From Candidatus Njordarchaeum guaymasense (lineage in GTDB: Archaea > Asgardarchaeota > Njordarchaeia > Njordarchaeales > Njordarchaeaceae): a stretch of DNA of 29,257 bases. This document shows, in pieces, positions 1 to 7,941 of the stretch (positions are counted from its first letter, which is position 1; each line of letters starts with the position of its first letter). The stretch lies in the NCBI GenBank assembly GCA_030587605.1, contig JAUQYT010000134.1:1-29257 (forward strand), read 5' to 3'. The translations under genes were made by a program, and so were the position numbers. The notes beneath the pieces were generated by a model. It saw only the letters and a list, made by a program, of their open reading frames with translations. It was not told where the DNA came from and did not search any database.

Positions 1-62
1 CAGTGATACAAATGCCAATGAAAGAAAACCACCGGAATATAAAGACGGTTGAAGCTAGTTAG

Positions 63-1268
63 TCAGGCTTGTTTCTTCTTGAACGCTCTTAGTTCCTCTG
101 CGAGCGCCGGTACAATCTTGAAGAGGTCTCCTACGATTCCGATGTCAGCTACTTTGAAGATTGGCGCTTCAGGATCGTTGTTGATTGCAATAATGAAGTC
201 AGAACTTTGCATCCCTATGAGGTGTTGTATTGCCCCAGAGATGCCCATCGCTATGTAGAGACGGGGTGAGACTGTCTTGCCTGATTGACCTACCTGCTGG
301 TGGTGCGGCAGATAGCCTACATCGACTATGGCTCGTGATCCGCCTACAGCTCCGTTGAGAACCGTTGCCAGCTCTTCTGTTAGTTTCAGGTTATCGCGTG
401 ACCCAATGCCTCTGCCGGCAGATACCACTACGTTGGCTTCCTCTATCTTTACCGCTCCACTTACCTCTTTGACAGATTGGAGGATTTTGGTTCTAACGGT
501 TCTTGGACTGAGGTTTACCCCCACTCTTTCAATGTTAAGTGTTCTGGACTGATCTCTTTCCCCAACCTTCATGACGTTGGGTCTCACAGTCGCCATCTGT
601 GGCCTTGTAAATGGTGAGAGAATTGTAGCCATAATGTTGCCACCGAAGGCCGGTCTTATCTGCAACAGTTGTCCTTTTTCGTCTATGTCGAGACCAGTGC
701 AGTCAGCTGTGAGACCTACTTGGAGCCTTGCCGCGACTCGTGGTGCGAGCTCCCTCCCTCTTGGCGTGGCTCCTATGAGGACTATTGAAGGGTGATACTT
801 CGAGATTGTCCCAACGAGTGCGTGGACATAACCATCCGATGTGTATCTGCCAAGAAGGTCATGCTCAACTAGGTAAACCTTGTCGGCTCCATACTCTGCA
901 AGGGTCTTGGCTAGGCCAGATACTTTGTTGCCAACCAGCACAGCTGCAAGTTCCTCGTTGAGCTTGTCAGCAAGCTTTCTGCCTTCAGTTAGAAGTTCTA
1001 GGACAACTCGTCTAAGCTCTCCATCACTGTGTTCGACGATAACCCATATGCCCTTGTGCTTTGCTAGTTCCTCTGGAGAAGTCGCCTTCCTATGTTCAAT
1101 AGTTACCGCTTGAACCGGGCAGACTTTCTCGCAGGCGCCGCAGAGTGTGCAATTGTCTCCGATCTCAGCCTTTTTGTTAACAAGCTTGGCAGCGTTGAAG
1201 GGACAGACTTGGACACACATACTGCATCCAGTGCACTTCTCCTTGTCGACTTTGATTAGTTCAGGCAA
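63..1268 (-). CDS. etfA: Electron transfer flavoprotein alpha subunit with N-terminal 2x[4Fe-4S] ferredoxin domain
   Basis: The 401-residue product is the large ETF subunit, which carries FAD and shuttles electrons between a dehydrogenase and another carrier. Residues 1-60 are a ferredoxin domain with two cluster motifs, CTGCSMCVQVCP and CTLCGACEKVCP. The ETF alpha N-domain follows. The C-terminal FAD domain carries SAGRGIG, the segment around HHQQVGQSGKTVSPRLY, GISGAIQHL and AINNDPEAPIF. Canonical EtfA lacks the ferredoxin part; ferredoxin-fused EtfA is known in some anaerobes, for example CarE-type. The start is TTG with AGGAGGG about 12 nt upstream. It follows etfB by 21 nt, so the two are probably cotranscribed. 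An electron-bifurcating role is inferred, not shown. Confidence 0.95.
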   Translation of the reverse strand: MPELIKVDKEKCTGCSMCVQVCPFNAAKLVNKKAEIGDNCTLCGACEKVCPVQAVTIEHRKATSPEELAKHKGIWVIVEHSDGELRRVVLELLTEGRKLADKLNEELAAVLVGNKVSGLAKTLAEYGADKVYLVEHDLLGRYTSDGYVHALVGTISKYHPSIVLIGATPRGRELAPRVAARLQVGLTADCTGLDIDEKGQLLQIRPAFGGNIMATILSPFTRPQMATVRPNVMKVGERDQSRTLNIERVGVNLSPRTVRTKILQSVKEVSGAVKIEEANVVVSAGRGIGSRDNLKLTEELATVLNGAVGGSRAIVDVGYLPHHQQVGQSGKTVSPRLYIAMGISGAIQHLIGMQSSDFIIAINNDPEAPIFKVADIGIVGDLFKIVPALAEELRAFKKKQA

Positions 1269-1289
1269 TTTGTGTCTCTTCCCTCCTAA

Positions 1290-2078
1290 TCACAGTATAT
1301 GGGCTTCGGTAAGTATCTGAATTGCTTTCCTCACTGCAACCTTCGGATCCTGGTCGGTAATGATTGTGCCTTTGTCTCTCGGTTCTGGTGTTGCCACCTG
1401 AACCACCTGTGTCGGCGAGCCTTTCAAGCCGTAGGCCTCGGGGTCCCCGCCGAGATCAGCCATTCCCCAGGCTTTTATCTCTTTTTTCTTTGCGGACATT
1501 ATCCCCATAACAGAGGGCAATCGGGGCTCATTCAGCCCTTTTATTGCAGTCATCAGAACTGGTAATTTGGATTCGATGACATCGTATCCTTCATCGGTTT
1601 CTGAGTGCGCGGTAAGTTTTTTCTGAGCGGGGTCAATTAAAACCTTCTTCACGTATGGTATTATCGGGATCCCAAGCTGCTCTGCAATCTCAGGACCAAC
1701 TTGTGCCGTATCGCCATCGATGGCCTGTTTACCGCAAAGGATGAGATCGTATTCCAGTTTCTCGATGGCCTTGGCAAGTGTAAGGGAGGTTGTCCAAGTA
1801 TCAGCCCCAGCAAAGTTGCGATCGGTTAGCAGTATTCCTTTGTCCGCACCCATTGCAAGGCATCTCAGCAGAGCATCCCTTGCTTGAGGGGGCCCCATCG
1901 TTATTACAGTTACCTCCCCACCAACCTTCTCTTTTATCCTAAGGGCTTCCTCCAGGGCGATCTCATCGAAGGGGTTAACTATCGAAGGTACACCCTCACG
2001 AACCAGTGTATGGGTAACTGGATCAAGCTTCACTTGAGCGATTTCAGGCACTTGCTTGATACAAACAATCACCTTCAA
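1290..2078 (-). CDS. etfB: Electron transfer flavoprotein beta subunit
   Basis: This is the small ETF subunit (262 aa), partner of the alpha subunit just downstream. It opens MKVIVCIKQVPE and has the family block NPFDEIALEEALRIKEK (about residues 36-52). It also has CGKQAIDGDTAQVGPEIAE (about 116-134). From memory, the DGDTAQVGP form is typical of the ETF group that includes bifurcating enzymes, while respiratory ETFs usually have DxxNQTGQ-like residues. This points to a bifurcating or low-potential ETF but does not prove it. The start is TTG with GAGGTT 7 nt upstream. About 226 nt separate it from the nuoI-like stop, and a weak TATA-like CTATTATTT lies there on the minus strand, so etfBA may have its own promoter. 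Confidence 0.95.
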   Translation of the reverse strand: MKVIVCIKQVPEIAQVKLDPVTHTLVREGVPSIVNPFDEIALEEALRIKEKVGGEVTVITMGPPQARDALLRCLAMGADKGILLTDRNFAGADTWTTSLTLAKAIEKLEYDLILCGKQAIDGDTAQVGPEIAEQLGIPIIPYVKKVLIDPAQKKLTAHSETDEGYDVIESKLPVLMTAIKGLNEPRLPSVMGIMSAKKKEIKAWGMADLGGDPEAYGLKGSPTQVVQVATPEPRDKGTIITDQDPKVAVRKAIQILTEAHIL

Positions 2079-2304
2079 CTTGGGAACCTCACATGGATTG
2101 TCTTTCTGATGGACAGTGAATGAACATCGTGAGCCATTTCGGAACGTCGGAAGACAACATGCTCTATCCTCTTGCTAGGACTAAGTAAGGAAATAATAGG
2201 GATACTTGTCAAGAAAATAGATATTGTCCGAAACTTACAACTTGTTGCCATGAAGTTATTGTCAGTTTAAAGAGAAGAATGTTCGATGAGAGAGTCTGGA
2301 GGTT

Positions 2305-2646
2305 CTATGTCGATATGACCATCTTTGAACGATCCGTGCCGGCTAATTCGAACTCTGTTGTTAGTTTTATGGCTTTAGTCGGGCAACTTTCCTCGCATTG
2401 AGAACAGAAGAGACATCTATCATAGTGGAACTCTGGTTTCTTCTTTGTCTTGGTTCTCGTGTCGTCGATCATTGTAATTGCTTTGGCTGGGCAATCCCTT
2501 GCACAGAGACCGCAACCAGTGCACTTTTCTATAAAGTGCTCTATCTTGCCTCGCAAGTCTTCCATAATTTCAGGTTTTTCGAAAGGATACATAACTGTGG
2601 CACGATGCTTCTTCTTAATAGCTTCTCTGAGGATTCTTCCAGGCAC
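2305..2646 (-). CDS. NuoI/EchF-like 2x[4Fe-4S] subunit of a complex I-type oxidoreductase
   Basis: The 113-residue protein has two complete tetranuclear cluster motifs, CTGCGLCARDCP and CLFCSQCEESCP, spaced as in NuoI, FpoI and Ech/Mbh small iron-sulfur subunits. The N-terminal segment with TVMYPFEKPE is also typical. It passes electrons between soluble carriers and the membrane arm. It is shorter than bacterial NuoI (about 160 aa) and nearer the Ech/Fpo form. The GTG start used here lies about 20 nt after a strong AAGGAGGG. A CTG five codons upstream (2658) has better spacing and would add MPRVV, so the N-terminus is uncertain. It sits 42 nt behind the nuoH-like gene. No other complex I subunit is visible. 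Confidence 0.85.
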   Translation of the reverse strand: MPGRILREAIKKKHRATVMYPFEKPEIMEDLRGKIEHFIEKCTGCGLCARDCPAKAITMIDDTRTKTKKKPEFHYDRCLFCSQCEESCPTKAIKLTTEFELAGTDRSKMVIST

Positions 2647-2688
2647 TACACGTGGCAGTCCTCTTTTCCCTCCTTACAACCAGGTTTG

Positions 2689-3705
2689 CTACAGCGGTAT
2701 GATTCCAAATACCATCAGCGCTTCTATGGCTAGCAATTGGATTATTGACAGTGGGATTAGGTATCTCCAAGCCCCACGGATCATCTGATCTATTCGCCAT
2801 CTTCCAACCAGAGCGCTGATAGCCGTGAGTATCAGTACCACTATGAGAGTCTTCAATACGAACCAGACTGAGTAGGTGAGCCACTCGAGTCCAGATCCAA
2901 AACTAAGTATGTCTACCGGTGGCGTTGGTCCTCCGAGGAATAGAGCAGTAGCTATTCCAGCACCGAAAAGCATTTCGAGGTCATTTGAGAGGTGGAAGAA
3001 AGCGTACTTCTTGCCTGAGAATTCCGTCTGCCATCCGGCTACGATTTCTGTGTGCGCCTCAGGTATATCGAAAGGAAGCTTCTCTAGCTCTGCGAGCAGA
3101 CATACGATGTATACTGCGAAACCCAATGGAGCCCATAGAATCAGGTAGCCATGTGAAGCTTGGTATGATACGATGCCCCCTATATCGAGTCGCGAAGCTA
3201 TAATTGCCGGCGCGATCAGTGCTAGTGTTAGGGGGATCTCATATCCAACTAGTTGCATTCCTGCCCTTGCTGATCCTATCTCGCTAAATCTGTTCGCAGA
3301 AAACCATCCTGCCAAGACTATTGAGATAGCCATCATCGTCATGAGAAATATGGCGAATATCAGGTCTCCTTGAAAACTTATCAAGCCCGAGAGACCAATC
3401 ATCGGAACCAGCAGCAACGCTGTTAGACCAAGTGTCAGTATTGCTATTGGCGTGGCTGTGAAACCCAGACGATCGGCACCCTTTGGAACTATGTCTTCCT
3501 TTGCCATCAACTTAACGAAATCAGCCAGAGGCTGTAAGAGACCACGAGGACCCGTGTACCTCGGGCCAATCCTATTCTGAAGGTCTGCAAAGAATTTCCT
3601 GTAGACCCATTCAAGGAACAGAGAATATGATATGCAGAACAGAATTCCTGGGAACACGAACAACAGGAACAAGTCTGTTAGGTACATGAAGATGTCAGCG
3701 GACAA
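2689..3705 (-). CDS. nuoH: NuoH-like membrane subunit of a complex I-type oxidoreductase
   Basis: The 338-residue polytopic membrane protein has about eight hydrophobic segments. The NuoH/FpoH signature runs from NRIGPRYTGPRGLLQPLAD through FVKLMAKEDIVP (about residues 42-73). A second conserved loop, ELEKLPFDIPEAHTEIVAGW, lies near residues 206-225. NuoH forms the foot of the quinone or electron-acceptor channel and contacts the iron-sulfur arm. The length matches the family. A TATA-like TTATATA on the minus strand near 3803-3813 probably drives it. It is followed only by a nuoI-like gene and then etfBA. The usual neighbours (nuoA, B, C, D, J-N) are absent, so either the complex is encoded in pieces or this pair serves another partner. 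Confidence 0.92.
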   Translation of the reverse strand: MSADIFMYLTDLFLLFVFPGILFCISYSLFLEWVYRKFFADLQNRIGPRYTGPRGLLQPLADFVKLMAKEDIVPKGADRLGFTATPIAILTLGLTALLLVPMIGLSGLISFQGDLIFAIFLMTMMAISIVLAGWFSANRFSEIGSARAGMQLVGYEIPLTLALIAPAIIASRLDIGGIVSYQASHGYLILWAPLGFAVYIVCLLAELEKLPFDIPEAHTEIVAGWQTEFSGKKYAFFHLSNDLEMLFGAGIATALFLGGPTPPVDILSFGSGLEWLTYSVWFVLKTLIVVLILTAISALVGRWRIDQMIRGAWRYLIPLSIIQLLAIEALMVFGIIPL

Positions 3706-3802
3706 ATTGAAGCCTCCCGATCAAGTCAATTCCATGTCGTCCTTCACTACGTTTTCCAGACCCATTTAAGTTTTTTCATATCATAAGGGAGACACTATCA
3801 TG

Positions 3803-3813
3803 AGGTATATAAT
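3803..3813 (-). promoter_or_regulatory. Candidate TATA box for the nuoH-nuoI transcript
   Basis: On the minus strand this reads GATTATATACC, about 100 nt upstream of the nuoH start in the divergent intergenic region. It matches the archaeal TATA consensus by eye only. Confidence 0.4.
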
Positions 3814-3863
3814 CTTTTAGGGTTAGTTTTTCTAGGATCAATTTCGTCGAGAAAGTGTATCCA

Positions 3864-3873
3864 TTTATATTAT
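3864..3873 (+). promoter_or_regulatory. Candidate TATA box for the H-protein-like gene
   Basis: TTTATATTAT lies so that transcription would start near 3895, about 30 nt before the first ATG (3925) and about 78 nt before the second (3973). Confidence 0.45.
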
Positions 3874-3924
3874 AGAAAAAACTATAGAGAACCGACAAGA
3901 TTAAACGACTAACCAATAAAGTTA

Positions 3925-4431
3925 ATGAAACACAAGCAAGCTCCGTACAAGGAAGGAGAGTGCTACAGAATAATGAGTGAAGTATTCAATTTTTCTTTCC
4001 AGAAAAACGATGAGAAAATGAATGTGAAACTTCCAGCTAACCTCCACTATCACAAGGATCACACATACGCTAGGGTTGAAGGCAAAAATGTGAAAGTGGG
4101 TCTAGACGATTTCGGCCAAGCTATAGCTGGCAAGATCCTGTTCATAAGACTTAGACCAGAAGGCAAGGCCGTAAATCAAGGGGAAAGTATTGGGAAACTG
4201 GAATCAGGCAAGTGGGTGGGTGACCTCAAGGCACCTGTATCTGGCATTGTCGTGCAAGTCAACAGTAAAATAAAAGGAACACCATCCCTAGTTAACACTG
4301 ACCCGTACGGTGAAGGCTGGCTTCTTGTGATGCAGCCAACCAAGCTAGATGAAGAGCTGAAAACACTGGTAACGGGAACTACCATCAAGAAGTGGATGGA
4401 AAAAGAAATAGTGGAGAGACTTAAGAAGTAA
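3925..4431 (+). CDS. gcvH: Glycine cleavage H-protein-like lipoyl-carrier protein
   Basis: The 168-residue protein contains a GcvH-type lipoyl domain. The lipoylation loop reads GKLESGKWVGDLKAPVSG; its lysine aligns with the modified lysine of the usual ESVKAASD-type motif. YHKDHTYARVEG at the start and NTDPYGEGWLLVM at the end of the domain are typical. H-proteins carry aminomethyl groups in glycine cleavage; relatives (LbpA) work in sulfur oxidation. No gcvT/gcvP, lipoate ligase or heterodisulfide-like gene is nearby, so the pathway cannot be read from context. The C-terminal 30 residues are charged and helical. ATG 3973 has GGAAGGAG about 14 nt upstream and begins closer to the usual domain start, so it is a serious alternative. 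Confidence 0.8.
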   Translation: MKHKQAPYKEGECYRIMSEVFNFSFQKNDEKMNVKLPANLHYHKDHTYARVEGKNVKVGLDDFGQAIAGKILFIRLRPEGKAVNQGESIGKLESGKWVGDLKAPVSGIVVQVNSKIKGTPSLVNTDPYGEGWLLVMQPTKLDEELKTLVTGTTIKKWMEKEIVERLKK

Positions 4432-4748
4432 AGGATAGATGAGAAAAAGAGGATGTTTTAGTGACCTCACTTTACACCCTATTTTTGGCGGGAGCCACGT
4501 CTGAACCACTCGAAGCAGACTTTGAATGTTGGACTCTCTCGAGGCTCTCGGTCTAACTATAAGTTTTCATGTAACCCCTCCTCTCGGAGAGGCGTCAAAC
4601 TTGTCGGACATCCTCACTGAGCCTATTCGAGGTCCAATATGAATCTAAAGTCCACAACCTATTAGTATTTGCTCTTCGGACTTTCTGACAATAAGGCAAA
4701 AACCCTAGATGCAGGAGGACAATCGGGTTATAAGGGACTGCTTACGTG
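4432..4748. other. Gene-poor stretch between gcvH-like and rpl35ae
   Basis: I recognise no gene in these 317 bases on either strand; all frames are broken by stops within a few tens of codons. A GC-rich hairpin (CCTCTC-GG-GAGAGG type) lies near 4578-4594. GTTATAAGG near 4727 looks TATA-like, but no gene starts after it in that direction. It is the 3' flank of two convergent genes, so terminators or an unrecognised small RNA are possible. Confidence 0.4.
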
Positions 4749-5027
4749 TCACTCTATGATGACTTCTGTCCCAATGGCATTTGCTGGCAACCCGTGCTCG
4801 AACTTTGCTTTCACTGCACCGTTCTTTCCGTGAGTTGAGACTATCTTCCCACGCAACTTGTGTCCTGATGGGGACTCCCAAGCAACAGTGCGCCCGATTA
4901 GCCTTGCTGCTTGACTGAAATCCTTTATGGAAAGGAATTTGATCAGGATAAAGTTGTTTTGTTGCACTCTCCTGCTTCGAGCGTATTCGTAGAAGGTGCC
5001 TTTTGTTCCCTTTAATGTTTGACTCAC
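4749..5027 (-). CDS. rpl35ae: Large-subunit ribosomal protein L35Ae (eL33)
   Basis: The 92-residue basic protein has the full L35Ae pattern: IGRTVAWESPSGHKLRGKIV (about 45-64), then THGKNGAVKAKFEHGLPANA with the GLPxxAxGT ending near the C-terminus. The family is a small beta-barrel protein of the archaeal/eukaryotic large subunit, and the length is normal. The start is GTG; upstream Shine-Dalgarno pairing is weak, so the mRNA may be leaderless or nearly so. It stands alone, with about 180 nt to the next minus-strand gene and an empty 3' region. Confidence 0.93.
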   Translation of the reverse strand: MSQTLKGTKGTFYEYARSRRVQQNNFILIKFLSIKDFSQAARLIGRTVAWESPSGHKLRGKIVSTHGKNGAVKAKFEHGLPANAIGTEVIIE

Positions 5028-5205
5028 TGTTTATCGCCTGCCCTTGAGATATATCTCATTTCAAGAGACCATTTTTGAGATGCAAGAAAGGGAATATAAG
5101 AGTTGCGTGAAGGTGTATCATTCATTCTTCCGACCCTTTTTATTCTTTGCTCTCAATGGACAGTGTGAGAGGGCTCATCTCCCTGAAAACCTGAGAGATG
5201 CCTTC

Positions 5206-5982
5206 TTATGTCAGATCTCCGCAGGCACATAATGTTTCATTAATAATGTCAAGGAGTTCACTGAACCCTGTTCCTGTCATGGCTGATGTGTTTACTATTC
5301 TCATGGGTAGCTTGAAGCCCCTGATGAGGGATGAAATTTCCAGAGAGAGATCCCTGTAGACTCCCTCCTTGCTTTGTTTCTCTATGGCCTTGATCAACAG
5401 GGATTGGTCTGAAAGCAGTTTGTCGATGTCTGAATTAGGAAGCAAGTCCGCTTTGCTCATCGCCGTTATCATTGGGACACCGATCCTTAGTTGCACTACT
5501 AACGTCATCAATTGGGCTGTAGCTACATCTATCGGCGTGGAGGCGAGTGTTTTGTCGAAAAGCATGACAGAGACCGTGTATCCGTTGCTGGTTAGCGCTC
5601 TCGCGATTCGAGGGCCAGACTCGCGAAACACAAAGATCTCTGTTTGACCTGGGGAATCTATTAGCCGTACGTCGCCTTCTAGGACTCCTATCGATCGAGC
5701 AATCTTCCCTGCTCTTTCTGACATCAGGTCGGAGCATCTTATTATCGCGGCATTTGGCCCGAGGCGCTCCCGTTCCATGATCTCCTTTGTCGTGAACATT
5801 GAGCGAATATCGAAGTCAGGGCTGAAGGGTATTTCGAGGCAGGCGGGATCGAGGTTAACGTACCTCACTTTGTAATGACAGGTCAATTCGAGCCAATGAC
5901 CGAACCTGTGAACCATTGTTGTTTTGCCGGATCCTGCTGTGCCGAGAAAAATGACGTTTAGGGCGGTATTTGTTGTGTTCAT
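5206..5982 (-). CDS. GPN-loop GTPase
   Basis: The 258-residue protein belongs to the archaeal/eukaryotic GPN GTPase family (Pyrococcus Pab0955-like; eukaryotic GPN1-3 act in RNA polymerase II assembly). Visible motifs are the P-loop GTAGSGKTT (about 14-22), the family-defining Gly-Pro-Asn in LGPNAA (about 76), the switch II motif DSPGQTE, and G4 as SKADLL in place of NKxD. The family dimerises through the GPN loop; its archaeal role is not settled. The ATG is preceded by GGTGGTG. It lies 30 nt after the CYTH gene, so the two are likely cotranscribed. Confidence 0.93.
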   Translation of the reverse strand: MNTTNTALNVIFLGTAGSGKTTMVHRFGHWLELTCHYKVRYVNLDPACLEIPFSPDFDIRSMFTTKEIMERERLGPNAAIIRCSDLMSERAGKIARSIGVLEGDVRLIDSPGQTEIFVFRESGPRIARALTSNGYTVSVMLFDKTLASTPIDVATAQLMTLVVQLRIGVPMITAMSKADLLPNSDIDKLLSDQSLLIKAIEKQSKEGVYRDLSLEISSLIRGFKLPMRIVNTSAMTGTGFSELLDIINETLCACGDLT

Positions 5983-6012
5983 TGAGCTATGTAAGCACCA
6001 CCTGAGCCACTT

Positions 6013-6582
6013 TTATTTGGGGTGTTTTGAGTCAGGTCCTGTCGTCTTCCCCATTAACATGAGTTCATGGTAGCCTAGGCCTATCTTTCTAGAGGTGTCT
6101 ATGTTAAGCTTCGTTGCAAGTTCTTCGCCTATTGCGATGAGCCGTTTGACGTCGTCTTTTCGTCCAGAAAGAAGTTCGATCTCTACAAATGAGCCAAGTG
6201 TTTCAACCTCATCCAGAGTCACAGTGAAACTAGCGCCCTTGTAGGTAATTGTGTACTCTGTCCTTTCTTTTGTAACTGATACTATTGGTTTGACTTTGAT
6301 CCTTTTGAGTAGTTCTATGAGCGTTTGAACCTCGCCTAAGACTTCCACTTCGATTTCCTCTCTTGCCTCGACGCCACCCACGGGTCTGTTTGGGGTCTTG
6401 TACGAAAGGATTATGACGCTCTTCCCTCCTTCGTGCACGTCCTCTCTTACTCTTACGACGGAACCCTTTTCGTCGACGCCGAGGAATGGAGGAGTGAAGT
6501 AGTAGTCTTTTTGAGATAGCTTTCCCTTGATTTCCGCATCCAGTTTCTTGAGTGCACTGAGAACTGGCGCGTAGTCTTGCAC
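6013..6582 (-). CDS. CYTH-domain protein (class IV adenylate cyclase / tripolyphosphatase-like)
   Basis: The 189-residue open frame matches the CYTH fold: VVRVRED with alternating basic residues, IILSYKTPN, EAREEIEVEV, VTKERTEYTI, DEVETLGSFVEIE and IGLGYHELM. These acidic and basic strands line the tunnel that binds triphosphate substrates and metal. The defining N-terminal ExExK/R strand is not in the called ORF. It lies just upstream in the same frame as HEFELRYV, with no in-frame ATG, GTG or TTG. An ATG at 6605, 14 nt after GAGGAGG, is offset by one base; restoring one G would give MEFELRYV. So either the start codon is unusual or there is a one-base deletion or sequencing error. The substrate cannot be predicted. 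It is probably cotranscribed with the GPN GTPase. Confidence 0.85.
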   Translation of the reverse strand: MQDYAPVLSALKKLDAEIKGKLSQKDYYFTPPFLGVDEKGSVVRVREDVHEGGKSVIILSYKTPNRPVGGVEAREEIEVEVLGEVQTLIELLKRIKVKPIVSVTKERTEYTITYKGASFTVTLDEVETLGSFVEIELLSGRKDDVKRLIAIGEELATKLNIDTSRKIGLGYHELMLMGKTTGPDSKHPK

Positions 6583-6664
6583 GACGTATCTGAGTTCAAA
6601 TTCATGCGTACTGTCTTGTCCTCCTCTTTTTTCCCTGGTCGCTCTAACCCTTAGTACCCGAGAA

Positions 6665-6676
6665 CATATTTAAGTG
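6665..6676. promoter_or_regulatory. Divergent TATA region between the CYTH and ThiI-like genes
   Basis: CATATTTAAGTG reads as a plausible TATA element in both directions. On the minus strand (CACTTAAATATG) it would place the CYTH transcript start near 6640, upstream of the suspected frame-shifted ATG at 6605. On the plus strand it would start the ThiI-like transcript near 6700. Confidence 0.4.
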
Positions 6677-6786
6677 ATATCAACGAGGTTATCCTTGTTA
6701 AGAAAGCTTCAGGAGAGCATTATGGCTTCCCAAGATAATCGTTCTTGAAAACGTGTTCTCTCTCTCAGTTCGTGGGGAGTAGATGG

Positions 6787-7911
6787 ATGAATTTTCCGAT
6801 TGTTTTGGTAAGGTTCAGTGAGATCGCCCTGAAAAGTAGGAAAACACGCGCAGTATTAAGAAGGATGCTGAGGCAGAACATATCGACCAGACTCAACATG
6901 GATGGGTTATCGTTCAGTAGAATCGAGGACACGTGGGAGAGACTGATAATCTACACTAGTGAAAGTGATAGAGTAGCTGACGCTCTTTCGAAGGTCTTTG
7001 GCGTGATATCGACAAGCCCTGCTGTTGAATGCGAAGCTGAAATCAATAATATTGGTAAAGTCGTCTGTGACTTGGCCAGGGAGAAGTTGAAGCGCGGAGA
7101 TAGCTTTGCTATTCGCGTTCGCAGAGTCGGGAAGCATGAGTTTACCTCGAACCAAGTTGCTAGGAGTATTGGTTCGTCGGTGATTCAGACCCTAAAGGAG
7201 AAGAAGATTGAAGTTGGCGTTGACCTTGACTCACCTAACCAAGAGTTCTTCATTGAGATCAGACAGGATAGATGCTTCGTTTATGACGCCATGATCAGGG
7301 GTGTTGGAGGAATTCCATTTGGGAGCCAAGGAAAAGTCGTCTCGCGTATGAACGACTATGACAGTATCATAGCAACCTGGCTAATGATGAAGAGAGGCTG
7401 TGCTCCCATTCTCGTAGTATTCAACTCAAACGAGGGGGCTAACGACCTGATGGACCTTGCTAGACATATGCTGTTGTCATACGCTCCAAGCAATTTGCCA
7501 GTCATCAACATGGACTTAGACAAGATGATCGAGGAGAGTAGTATCCTTCGTTTCAGGGAGTCGCTTGAATATCTAGCCTTGAATGAAATCGCTCTTTCAG
7601 AAGGAGCTGAGGGAATCGTCACATCGGAGCGTGTAGAGCCGTCTGACAATGACCAAATGCAAGAGGCTGGAATCCACGGTATCCTTGTTGATTTTCCCAT
7701 TTTTTATCCGCTGGTTGGTTTTGATCAGGATTATATGAGGGCTCTAGCTGAGAAAATTGGTGGAGAAGCACTAGCTATTAAGATCGGAGTTTCAGCGCGA
7801 CAGAGATCCGTAGATCATGCCCGCAAAGTCAGAACTTGCATTACAGAATCTGAAATGAGGAAGTACCGAGAGGTAATCAGAAAGAGGGTTGCTGAGGTTC
7901 GGAGAAGCTAG
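6787..7911 (+). CDS. ThiI-like THUMP protein with degenerate PP-loop
   Basis: The 374-residue protein resembles ThiI, which makes 4-thiouridine in tRNA. It begins with a ferredoxin-like domain (VRFSEIALKSRKTR), then a THUMP RNA-binding domain (about 60-165), then the start of the AANH domain (GKVVSRMNDYDSIIATWLMMKRG region). In active ThiI this last stretch carries the ATP-binding SGGxDSPVA motif; here it reads SRMNDYDSIIA, so both P-loop glycines are gone. The later GESLGQVASQ-like motif is also altered (SERVEPSDNDQM). No rhodanese domain follows. It may be an RNA-binding paralogue or partner rather than an adenylating enzyme. ATG 6787 was chosen because GGGGAG lies 7 nt upstream; a TTG at 6745 would extend it by 14 residues. 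Confidence 0.85.
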   Translation: MNFPIVLVRFSEIALKSRKTRAVLRRMLRQNISTRLNMDGLSFSRIEDTWERLIIYTSESDRVADALSKVFGVISTSPAVECEAEINNIGKVVCDLAREKLKRGDSFAIRVRRVGKHEFTSNQVARSIGSSVIQTLKEKKIEVGVDLDSPNQEFFIEIRQDRCFVYDAMIRGVGGIPFGSQGKVVSRMNDYDSIIATWLMMKRGCAPILVVFNSNEGANDLMDLARHMLLSYAPSNLPVINMDLDKMIEESSILRFRESLEYLALNEIALSEGAEGIVTSERVEPSDNDQMQEAGIHGILVDFPIFYPLVGFDQDYMRALAEKIGGEALAIKIGVSARQRSVDHARKVRTCITESEMRKYREVIRKRVAEVRRS

Positions 7912-7941
7912 CTCTTCACATAGCCTGTTCATTGGCGTCCC

